Below, piece by piece: positions 34,063-45,400 of a stretch of DNA of 64,000 bases (position 1 is the first letter of the stretch; every line of letters starts with the position of its first letter). Location: assembly GCA_017394765.1 (NCBI GenBank), contig JAFPXF010000035.1:3310-67309 (forward strand). The letters run 5' to 3'. This DNA comes from Bacteroidales bacterium. Its GTDB lineage: Bacteria > Bacteroidota > Bacteroidia > Bacteroidales > WCHB1-69. The translations under genes were made by a program, and so were the position numbers. The notes beneath the pieces are model-generated. The model searched no databases. It saw nothing but the letters and a program-made list of their open reading frames with translations, and was not told the DNA's origin.

Positions 34063-35994
34063 ATGTATAAATATAAAATAGTATATATAATCTTATTGTC
34101 AATTCTTTCAGGATTTGTATGCAATGTTGCAGTTGCACAGAAGTCCTCAAAAGCGGCCTCTTTATGTGCAAAAGCGCAACAATTGGTTAATGACCGGCAA
34201 TTCGACAAGGCGATTTCTGTTTTGATTCAGGCGCAAGCCAAGTATCCCAATTATGCTGATATATATATCCTGAAAGGTGACATCTATAATTTCACTCTTC
34301 GCTCCGACTCAGCATTTAGTTGCTATAAAAGAGCGATTGACATAATAGGAGAGCCGGACCCGTTGTTGTATTATATAGCAGCTGGCGAAGGGGTGAAATG
34401 TGGGAACTATGAAGGCGCTCTTCAATGTTATGAGAGTTTTATGCAGAAGGGCTTGCAATATTCCGATGTGCTGGCAGATGCTCAGAAGGGCATGGCGAAT
34501 TGTCGCTTTGCCATTGAGGCCATGCAAGTTCCGGTCAAATTTCAGCCTGTCAATTTGGGTGAAATTATCAATTCCGAATGGGATGAATCGTTGGCCTCCA
34601 TCACAGCTGATGATGGAATGTTGGTCTTCACGGTGGGACGCCCGCGTGACGAGAAGACGGTTTGTGCCTTTTGCCAAACCGAGCAGGATTTGTACTATTC
34701 AATGAAAGAGCCATCGGGATGGTCGTCCCGCAATGCTTTTGAATCGCCTATCCGGACCGGATACAATGAAGGAGCCCAATGTATATCTCCCGACGGTGCA
34801 TATTTGATATATACTATGTGTAATGCTGATTACGGTATGGGCAGCTGCGACCTTTATTGGTCGAAGAAGATGGGTAACAAGTGGTCGCGCCCGCGCAACT
34901 TTGGTGCACCGGTGAACACGAGCGCCTGGGAGTCGCAGCCTTCAATGGCTTCTGATGGCAAGACGATCTATTTCGCATCGTCCCGTTCCGGCGGATATGG
35001 AGGCATGGACATTTGGAAGACCACGATGACCTCCGAGGGCGCTTTCACAGCTCCGGAAAATCTGGGGGCAGCCATCAACACGCCAGGCGACGATGCAGCG
35101 CCGTTTATCCATAGCGATGGACGGACACTCTACTTTGCCTCCAACGGACGTGTCGGTATGGGTGGCTACGACCTGTATTATTCCACTTTGCAAGCCGACG
35201 GCACCTGGTCTGAACCCAAGAATCTCGGTTATCCCATCAACACTTCAGCCGATGAGATCAACATCTTTATTAATGCGGCCGGTACTATGGCGTACATGGC
35301 ATCCGACAAAGATGGTGGTTTTGGAGGATTGGATCTGTATAGTTTCGACCTCGACGACAACTTGCGGCCGAATCCAGTCACCTATATTAAAGGTAGAGTC
35401 AAGGATGCGGAAAATGGCATGCCCTTGGAGGCAACGGTGGAAATGGTGGACTTGAACAGCAAGGAACCTCTTTCGCAAACCAAGTCGGATGCCCAGACGG
35501 GTGAATATCTCGCCTGCATCCAAACGGGAAGCAATGTTTTGTTGAATGTGTCAGCCTCCGATTACCCATTCTATTCCGAAAACTTCCAAATCGAGAAATC
35601 CTATACTGCTCTGGAACCCTACTTGAAGGATATCAACTTGCAGAAGGCTGAAGTCGGCACGGTGGTCGTCCTGAAGAACGTCTTTTTCGATTTCGATCGC
35701 AGCGATCTACAGCCATCTTCTTATGTGGAGTTGGACAAGTTGGTTGAATATTTGGAGCACAACAGGGTCAACATTGAAATAGCAGGTCATACCGACAATC
35801 AAGGCAGTGACGAGTATAACGACCGTCTGTCAAGAGACAGGGCCAAGGCCGTGTACGACTATCTGGTGCAACACGGGGTTGCGGCTGGGCGGTTGAGTTA
35901 TCAGGGGTATGGCAAGCGGCAACCGATTGCGGACAACGAGACGGAAGAGGGTAGGGCGGCTAACCGTCGCACAGAATTCCGAATCGTACCTTAA
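34063..35994 (+). CDS. PorE-like T9SS protein: TPR, PD40, carboxypeptidase-regulatory and OmpA domains
   Basis: The 643-residue precursor has a signal peptide (about 1-25), TPR-like helices (about 30-145), five or so PD40/WD40-like units (ESQPSMASDGKTIYFASSRS, DGRTLYFASNGRVGMGGYDL, about 165-410), a carboxypeptidase-regulatory-like domain (YIKGRVKDAENGMPLEATVE, about 418-500) and an OmpA C-terminal domain (VFFDFDRSDLQPSSYVELDK, IEIAGHTDNQGSDEYNDRLS, about 535-643). This exact order matches PorE of Porphyromonas, which anchors T9SS components to peptidoglycan. Many Bacteroidota have several paralogues, so a true PorE role is likely but not proven. The gene follows mazG by three bases and ends in a strong terminator. 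Confidence 0.88.
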   Translation: MYKYKIVYIILLSILSGFVCNVAVAQKSSKAASLCAKAQQLVNDRQFDKAISVLIQAQAKYPNYADIYILKGDIYNFTLRSDSAFSCYKRAIDIIGEPDPLLYYIAAGEGVKCGNYEGALQCYESFMQKGLQYSDVLADAQKGMANCRFAIEAMQVPVKFQPVNLGEIINSEWDESLASITADDGMLVFTVGRPRDEKTVCAFCQTEQDLYYSMKEPSGWSSRNAFESPIRTGYNEGAQCISPDGAYLIYTMCNADYGMGSCDLYWSKKMGNKWSRPRNFGAPVNTSAWESQPSMASDGKTIYFASSRSGGYGGMDIWKTTMTSEGAFTAPENLGAAINTPGDDAAPFIHSDGRTLYFASNGRVGMGGYDLYYSTLQADGTWSEPKNLGYPINTSADEINIFINAAGTMAYMASDKDGGFGGLDLYSFDLDDNLRPNPVTYIKGRVKDAENGMPLEATVEMVDLNSKEPLSQTKSDAQTGEYLACIQTGSNVLLNVSASDYPFYSENFQIEKSYTALEPYLKDINLQKAEVGTVVVLKNVFFDFDRSDLQPSSYVELDKLVEYLEHNRVNIEIAGHTDNQGSDEYNDRLSRDRAKAVYDYLVQHGVAAGRLSYQGYGKRQPIADNETEEGRAANRRTEFRIVP

Positions 35995-36000
35995 TACACT

Positions 36001-36027
36001 ACCGGGTCTTCTGGCCCGGTTTTTTTA
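36001..36027 (+). terminator. Rho-independent terminator after the PorE-like gene
   Basis: ACCGGGTC, loop TTCT, GGCCCGGT (one G-T pair), then seven T. It lies six bases after the stop codon. Confidence 0.92.
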
Positions 36028-36401
36028 TGGTGTCGATATGGGTGGAAGTGTGGTTATGCGATGCGTGGAGAAGGTCATTGTAACTTTTTTTTATGGCTTA
36101 GAGTATATGAGTTTAAAAACTAAAATGTGCCGAGTGTGATATAGAATATTTCGTAACATATTGTGTATAAATTTATTAGCTAAATTTTTTGGTTAAAAAA
36201 AAGGTTGATTTTCCTGTGGTTTGAGAAAAAAAACAGCTTTAGACAGAAAAAAATCAAAAAAAAATAGTTGAAGAAGATAATGTGTGAAAAAAAAATGTAT
36301 TTTTGCAAGTTGAAATTTTAGTGAAATGAATAATAGTGTATAGTGTTTAAATACAAGAAAATAAGAAATAATATAATCAATAACAATCAAAAAGTAAAAG
36401 T
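36028..36401 (+). promoter_or_regulatory. AT-rich gap with promoter box for the giant gene
   Basis: These 374 bases hold no credible gene. Most of it is very AT-rich with long A and T runs. A TATTTTTG box (36298-36305, TAnnTTTG) lies 97 bases before the giant gene's ATG, giving an AT-rich leader of about 85 bases. No clear -33 element or structured RNA is seen. Confidence 0.55.
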
Positions 36402-39400
36402 ATGAAAAGAGTATTATCAATTTGCTTTTTAAGCATGTTGCTATTGCTGGCGGGGTTTACCGCTAAAGCACAGGTGACAACGAATTGCTGCTTCTGGCTG
36501 GAGAACATGCAGCCAGACACGTTGCAAGACATTTCCAATTTGGGGATCGCGCCTGGTGCCCCAGCGCTTTTGCCGGGTCATGGCAATCCGCTCGTGCTTG
36601 ACAACACGTTATCACGGGTTGATGAGGTCACCTTCACGCCTGAGTCCTATGGCACAGCTCATCCCGTAGGCATGCGTACGGACTGGTACAGGGTGAGATT
36701 CACGAACAACTGCAATCTCCCTGCCAGCACGAAGGTTTCCTTGGAATGGAAATTGTACAACAACGGCGTACTCATCCCGTATGCCAATCTTTCGGACTAT
36801 GTGGATATGTTCATCTACACCAGTTTTGACCAACTTGCCAATACGAGCAATGTGAACGCTACCTGTGGTCACAGTGGTTGGTTGGGCGGTCCTGTCTATG
36901 CAGAAGGCGTTTGCCATGGTGTGGCCAACAATTGTGTGGGCGGTTATCCTGGCTCCATGGTTGTTGATAACAACTATCCTTATGCACAGTATGGTTTCTC
37001 TGCTGCTGGCTATGTCAGATTGGCAAATTCGTACAACCTCGATTACTTCTACATTAATTTCTTCGCATCTTCGGAAACTCGCATCGCCCTTCGTTGGAAA
37101 CGTGTGGGTAACTACTCTTTGGTTGTAGGTCTTCGTGAACGTACCGATGGTACGGATTTTGCCATTTGGAACGATCCCGGCCAAACGGGTTACATCGGCG
37201 GCCATCAGAGCTGCTGCGGCGCTCTCCTCGCACAAGACTCCATTCACTATCTCGTGCAGACCAATTCCCAGAAGGTTATTTGCGAACGTGACTTCTACAT
37301 GTATGGCAGACCTGTTGCCATGTACACCCAAACGGGTATGTACAATGTTCTTTTCGGCACATACGACTGCGACCACTGGAAAGTTGACTCTGTTGACTTG
37401 CTTGACTTCCAGACCCGTCCTACTCCCGACATCGTTGGTCACAATGCTTCCAGCTGTAAGAATGAACCCATTACTTTGAACGACATTCTCGCCTTGGCTC
37501 CTCCTGTCAACACCGACACGATGGATTACATTTACCATGAGATTTATTGGAAGACCGGCGTGAACGGCACGTTCTCCCAAACCCCTATCATTCCTGACAA
37601 CACTTATCCCCATATCGATACTTTCTATGTGTATCAAGTAAACGCATATCGTATCCCCAATGGTGACACCTTGTTCTGCACAGGTTACACGGATTCCTTC
37701 CTGTATGAGATTTTGGAAATCCTGCCTCCTGTTTTGGACAATACCCCGAACTACTTCGCTTTCTGTAACGAGGACATCACCCCGGCTTCAGAACAGATTA
37801 TCAAGGCCAAGCTGAACAATATCCCCGAGAACCAATGTGCAGTTGAGATTCACTGGTTCCTCGGCACCACAGCCACTGGCACCCCGATGGTGACCACCGC
37901 TTGCGACACGGTGAACTTGTCCAGCATCTATACCAATAATATCCATAAGATTGTCAATATTACGGCTTTCTCGTACGCTCCTTCTACGGGCACCTATTCT
38001 CCGACGGGTGCTACCGTGACGTTCGAGTTCTTCGCCACTCCTGAAATCACAATGGCTGCTGATACAGAGTATGTGGTTTGCCCTCACACTCCGATCACTC
38101 TTCACAATGCAGCTGTCGTCACCAATATCAACGGAGCTGGTCAGACCACTGGCGTGAACGGTGTGAACTGGCAGTATGTTTGGACTAAGAATGGCAATAC
38201 CATCAATGCCAACACGCCCAACCTGAATATCAATGCTCCTGGTTGTGCCACGACGGATGTTTATACCGTTACCGCCACCGCCCTTTCCATTGAGAACGGT
38301 TGTGACTCCGCTCGCACTCGCGTCTTCACTGTTGTCAGCAACGACACCATGCCTCTGACCATCAGATGGAGAGACAACTCCACTGCTCAGGTTCGTATTT
38401 CCGGTTGCGACACCACGACCAGTGCTTGGGCTGCTCCTTATACCATGGCTAACGTGAGCGAAACAGGCAACTCCATCATCCAAGTCACTTCCGACAAATG
38501 CAGCAATGTTCAGAACATTCACTACTCTGTCAGCATCAACACGACTCTTGCTCCGTGTACGACTATCGTTACCCGCAGCTACTATGTCACTGACGAATGT
38601 AACAACCAATCCAACACGATCAGCCAGGTTGTCACGATTGTGAACGACACCTTCCCGACACTTGCTGGCAATGTTGACACTGTTCGTCCGGTTCGTCCGC
38701 TCAACAACGACTGTAAGGATGATATGCCTGCACGTTCTGTCTTGTTGGCTTCTTTGCACGACAACTTCCAAATCCACTCCGCTTGCGGTGCCAATGTTGA
38801 TGACGATGACATTCATTTCTATGTGGGTAATGTTGAAGTCGCCGCTCTTGATGGTCATATTGGCGTGCGCGACACGAACATCTTCGCCAACACCAATGAA
38901 GTTCATGTGCTTGTTTCCTTGACAGACGAGTGTGGCAACACCACCCCGGTCAATCAAAGACAACATGTTATTACACTCTTCAAACCCGCGCAGATCGACA
39001 TCGCCCATGGCGCCACTCTGACTCCGGATTATGAGATTTGTAACTATGATACCGTTTCTGTCACGTTTGACACGCTGATGATTTACAATGGTTTCAGCCC
39101 TTATCAATATGCTTGGTCACAAGATCCTAAGCCCGAAGAGTGTGGAATCATCTATCACGCTGACGATCCTACTGTCATCGATGTGTATGCATTGGTTGGT
39201 GGTGCTTACTACACCTCTTCCCAGTTTATCATGACCATCACCGATAAATACGGTTGTGTGGCTGCTGATACTTCTAATGCAATTCACTTCTTCCCTGTTC
39301 CTACTGTGAACATCGTGGAAGACCCGCGTAATGACGACTATGCTCATGCCGAGCCCGTTGTTGTTTGCCCGACTTTCGGCCACTTCCTGATTGAAGCTCA

Positions 39401-42400
39401 AGCTACCGATAATCTTCCGCTTTCATACGACCATACTTTGACGTATGTGTGGTCTGGTGAAGCTATTGACTATACTTCCACCAATGAACATTCCTTCATT
39501 GCTGTGAACGAAAACATTTGTAACAGAATTTACACGGCCTATGCTACGGTTACCAACACCAAGGGCTGTATCACTGTGGCTGACTATTCTATCGAAGCTA
39601 TCGACACTGAGGCTCCTGTCCTGACTGTTGACTTGACGACCGACACTATACCTGTCAATGCTCCGAACTGTAAGATTATCGTTCCGGATTACACGCATCT
39701 CTTCAATGTCAATACTGTCTCCGACAACTGTTGGAATATGGACAGCACAGTTGTAACCCAGGTTCCTGCCGCTGGCGAACTCATTGGTGTGAACACGGAT
39801 GTGGTTGTCACTGTCCAACCCAAGTGCGGTCCTGCTGCCACTCACATCATCAGAGTGTGCTTCCCCGAGCCGTTCATCTCCACTTCAATTTCTGCTACGG
39901 TTGACAGCGTTTGCTATCCCTACACCACTACCCTCACTACCACCACTCTGAATGGTACTCCGAATTACTTGGTTGTGTGGAATGGCACCGACACTATGGA
40001 TGCCTTGACGGTCAGCCCCACGGAGACTTCCAGAACCCACAATGTTGTGGTTGTGACTGACGTTCATGGCTGTCAGGCTACTGACGCTATTGATCTCGTT
40101 GTTTATCACAAGCCTGTTGCTGGTGACGTGAACATCACTTCCACGCCCAACAACTACTGCGATGACCAACATGCTAACGGTTCCTTCACGGTGACCGCCG
40201 TTCATCCTGACATTGACAGCGTGAGACTTGCCGGTACTTCTGAATGGCATGCTCTCCCGTACACAACCGATGCCAACCTGCCTCATGGCACCTATGCATT
40301 CGACCTGCACACTATTCACGATTGCTACACCGCTGGCATTGCTGTTGGCACTATTGCTCACGATACCACGATCAACAATCTCGAAGAAGTTCTGACTCTG
40401 AGCATCTACACGAACAATGACTATTGCACTGCTCCTTGGCATGGTACCATTGACGTTGTTTATCCTGTGAATGGCTACACCTACCACATTGGTGAATACG
40501 TCCACGTGCTTGACAATGGCGAACTTGACACTTGCGGTAATGAGACGCACCTCTACAATCCTGATCTTGAGAGCGACCTCTGGTTCAACTACCTCTATCA
40601 AGGTGTCTATGCTATTGAGATCACGACCAACTTCAACTGTCATTATGTGACGGATTCCATCGAAGTTCTGGATGCCCGTATCACACCTCCGGTTCCTCAA
40701 ATGGTTGTTGTTCCTAACACCAACTGTGTCTCCAGCAACGGTTCGGTCAGACTTGTGAATACGGATCCCAAATATTATTACACCCTTAACGGTATCACCT
40801 GGCGTGGTAACCAAGGTGCACGTACCTTTGGTCTGTTGCCTGCTGGCACTTACAATTTGAATATTTACAATGACATTACCCGTTGTTCCAATGATACTAC
40901 AATCGTGGTTCCTGACGGCACTGTCATTCCTGTTTACACCTCGAACGAAATCAGCATTCAACCCCGCACCAACTGTACTGTTCCGAATGGTGAGATTCAT
41001 ATCAACGCTCAAGCCGGTTATCTCTATTTCGTGGTGAATGCCGCTGGTGACACGATTGCCGCTACTTCTTACAATGCAATGGAAAGTGGTGACTTCACCG
41101 TTCGCAAGTACAACTTCGCTACCGGTTGCTACAAAGACTCTATCGTTAATATTCCGTTCAACAGACCTGAATTCGAATATACCTTGACTCCTGTGGCTGA
41201 TATGGATTGTAGCATTGAAGTTGGTACTGGTTCCGTCAGTGTGGTTCCTGCTTTGGCAGCTGATTACCATATTTACAACAGTCTGAACGAAGAAGTTTCC
41301 TTCACAGGCTTGAATCCTGATGTCTATACGGTTACTGCCTATATTGCTGCCACCCAGTGTACATATAGCAAGAATGTGACTGTTGGTACTGACTATACAT
41401 ATCCTGAATTGGTCTTCACTTCCACACCTAACTACAATTGCTATCCGACCAAGAACGGTACGATCACAGCTGTTGACACTCAGGATGTCCGTAATTACAC
41501 CTCTATGAATTACTATCTCGATGGTGAAGCTGTCAACTATCCTATCACTGGACTTAACAGTGGTTCTTACAATGTCTATGCTATCACGAACCTCCATTGT
41601 CGTTCCAATGCGGAGAACGTTGTTGTTGTTGACAGCGCCTTCTTTGCACGTCAATATGACATTGTGCCGAACAGCACTTGCGACATCACGCTGAGCCGTC
41701 CGGGTAATGGTCAAATCCATGTCCTGACTCCGCAAGGCACACATTATCTGTATGTCTTCACCTATATCGATACCATTCACTACAACTATGATGTGGATCA
41801 CTTTGAGCCGATCGACTACACGAAGTTCACCTTGGCCGATGGTCACTACTCCGTTCACATTACGGACACGGTCACGGGTTGTGAATACACTGACACAGTG
41901 TTTGTTCCGTTCATCGCTACTCCGCTGACTATTGACACTGTTGTTTCCACCCCGGACTACAGCTGCCGTGCTGATCTTGCTCTTGGCACGATTACGGTGA
42001 CTGCTCACTCCAGCAGCGCTTCCGCTGTTCTGACTTACTCTATCGATGGTGGTGCCACCTATCAACTGAGCAATGTCTTCACGGGTCTTGTGCCTGGCAC
42101 CTACAACATTGTGATTCGCGATACCGCTAACAACTGTGTCTATGCTAATCTCCCGAAGAGTGTGATTGATGTTGCTGATGAGATGTATGTCCTTACCTTC
42201 GATGCCGACACCACTCCGAACCAATTCTGTGATCCCACTCGTTTCAACGGTTCTATCACGGTGAACAATATTGTGAATGCCAACCCGTATCCGACATCTT
42301 ATCTCTTCAAGATCAACGGTGGTGAATACCAGACCAGCAATGTCTTCTCCGAACTCGAAGCCGGCACTTATGTGGTCACCGTTAAGGATGTCTTCACTGG

Positions 42401-45400
42401 TTGTGAATACACTGCTACTGCTATCATCCGTTTGGACAACAATTATGCTCCTATCGTTGGCATCACTTCTACCGGTCATAACAACGGTGGTGAATTCCAC
42501 TTCTGTAAGAATAGTGACGGCATGCTCATCGCTAATGTCACTCCGCTGTTGCCTGGTGACACTCTGTTCACCTATGCTTGGTACAATGACTGCCCGGCTG
42601 GCATCCTGATGTCCGACTCTTCTTCTGTCAATGTCTTGACCGAAATCGTCCACTGCTGCACCTACACTGTTGAAGTTACCAGCGTGCTGACAGGTTGTAA
42701 GACCATTGAGACCAGATATGTTTGTGTGGATTCTCTGCCTCTCGTGCATTTCTACATTGACCACGCTGCATGGACCACCCGCGACCCGAACAACTTCTTC
42801 AACTGCGAAAATCATCCTTTGACCATCGGTATTGATCCTACAGGCCTTGTTTCCCATGTCTGGACCAACGGTATTGTCACTGATGCTTATGAATTCACAG
42901 TTCCTGCATTCGCCGTCCCGGCTAATGAGACCAAGTCTTACTGTGTGACGATTGTTGATCAAAACGGTTGTTCCTCCACCGAGGCCCTGAACGTGATCTC
43001 CAAGCCGATCTTCCGCACTGCCGAAACGATTAATGCTTGTAACACTTATTCTTTCCATGGCAATAAGATTGCTGATTGCGTCTTCACATTCGATCCTGCC
43101 GTTGGTGCTACCAACACGCACGTCGTGGTTGACACGCTCGCTGCTTTGAATGGTTGCGACAGCATCGTTACCTACACGATCATTATCTCTGCTCTGCCAG
43201 TCCTCGATGTGACTGCTACCAATCTTGAGGATGTCTTCTGCGCCGGTGATGTTATCGTTCCTACGGGCCTTGGTTTCAACCATGACTATGCAGTCCAATA
43301 TGGTTGGCGTATTATCCCTGCCACGGAGACTCCTAATACGGCCACGTTCAACACCGCTGGTCAAGAGTTCAACATCAACTCACCGGTCAGCTATGGTATG
43401 ACGGGCAGCAAGATTTATGCTTACAGTGCCAATGATTGTGACACTATTGTGTCTGGCACCTATATGTTGACGATCCATGACGTTCCGACACTCCGTCCGA
43501 ATGCTCCTGCTATGAATCTCGATACGATTTGCGCTGGTAATGTTCCTACGGTTCCCGCTTTGTCTGCCGCCAACATTGATTGGCATGGTACCACCACGGG
43601 TAATGAGTGCAAGATTGAATACAGAGATATCACTTCCACTGTTTGGAACACTTGGGCTCCTGCAACCACTTTGAACGATGAAGGTGTCTATGCTTTCAGA
43701 TTCGTTGCCAAGAATCATTGTTCCGGTGAATTCGTCACCCTCGACACCATGGGTGTGATTGTCAACGGTACTGTTGGCGTCTCTATCAACAATCCTTATC
43801 AGAGACTTTGCCTCGGCAATGCAATCACTCCGATTGTCATCACCACCACGAACGCTATGGCTCTCACCAACGATGATGTTGTCATCACTCCGAATGCCGG
43901 TCTCTCTTTCGATGCCGCTACGATGACCATCTCCGGTACTCCGACAATTGCTACTACATATAGCATTGCTATCACGGCTACGAATGAGTTCGTTGGTTCT
44001 CCGTGTCCGACCTTCACTTTGCTTGACTCCATCGTGGTGAACCCGCTGGTCACCATCGATGCCACCAACGCCAATCAGACCATTTGCCTCGGCAACCCGA
44101 TTGACAATGTTGTGATCTCAAATGCCAACTCCACAATCAGCCATTCTATTCTTCCCGTTGGTTTGATGTTCACGGGCAATGTCTTGAGTGGTGCTCCTGT
44201 CGCTGTTGGTACATACACTATCACCTTCACGGCTACGAGCAACATGGTCCCGCAATGTGAATCCAGAACTGTTGCCGTCAACATCACGGTGAACGACACT
44301 GTTACCCTTGCTGTTACTTCTGCCAATGCTGACCAGACGATTTGCCTCGGTGAATCTGTTGCTGACATTATGATTGCCAACACGAATTCTACTGTTGCTG
44401 TCACGGGTCTTCCTACTGGCATGACGTATCAGGCTGCCACCAACAGCATTGTTGGTGCTCCGACCGCCGCTGGTACTTATAACTTCACCATCACGGCTAC
44501 GAGCGACAAGGTTCCTGCTTGCAACGTCAAGACTATCCAGGGTACCATCACGGTGAATGACACTGTTGTTCTGACTGTGAGCAACAACTCTCAGAGATTG
44601 TGCCTCGGTAACGCTATTGATCCGATGACGATTACCAACACTAATTCCACGATTACGGTTACGGGTCTGCCGACAGGTGTCACCTATACGGATGCCACAC
44701 ATGTCATCAGCGGTACCCCGGTCAACTTCGGCACGTTTGAGTACACTGTGCTCGCCACCAGCGACAATGGTTGTACCAACAAGACGTTTGTTGGCACCAT
44801 CGTGGTTAACGACACGGTCACCCTCAGCGCCACGAACTTGAACCACGCTATTTGCCTCGGTAATCCGATCAATGATATCGTGATCACCAATACGAATTCC
44901 ACGATCACAGTTACGGGTCTGCCTGAGACACTGACTTATGATGATGCAACTCATACGATCAGTGGTACTCCGAATGCATTCGGCCCGATCACCTACACCA
45001 TCACTGCTACCAGCAACCAGAACCCGGCTTGCAACGCCAAGACGATTGTTGATGTTATCACGGTGAACGATACGGTTAAGCTGACAGCCGATGCTACGAA
45101 ACTCAACCAGATTGTCTGTCGCGAGAACAACATCGAAGACATCGTCTTCAACGTTGAAAACGCCACACTCTCTATCGTTGGTACACTTCCTGCTGGCCTC
45201 ACCTTCAACAACAATGTCATTTCCGGTGCTCCTACGGTGATGAACACCACGGGCTATACGTTCACGGTTTTGGCCACCAGCACTGCTGATCCTGCTTGCG
45301 ATGCCAAGACTCTTGATGTCAATCTCATTGTGAATGACAAGCCTTCCATCACGGCTCCGATTACCGGTGGTGACCTCGCTGTCTGTGACGGCCAAGTTTT

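Noticed and set aside
39885..43364. 1159-codon open frame antisense to the giant gene, with others nearby (37788-39107, 44118-45524, 45540-46694)
   Set aside because: They lie exactly opposite a signal-bearing, domain-rich gene; their sequences are compositionally odd with no domains. The open complement follows from the sense gene rarely using TTA, CTA and TCA codons.
43783..45336. CRISPR array or DNA satellite
   Set aside because: Units are long, contiguous and in frame, with the protein pattern conserved; there are no unique spacers.
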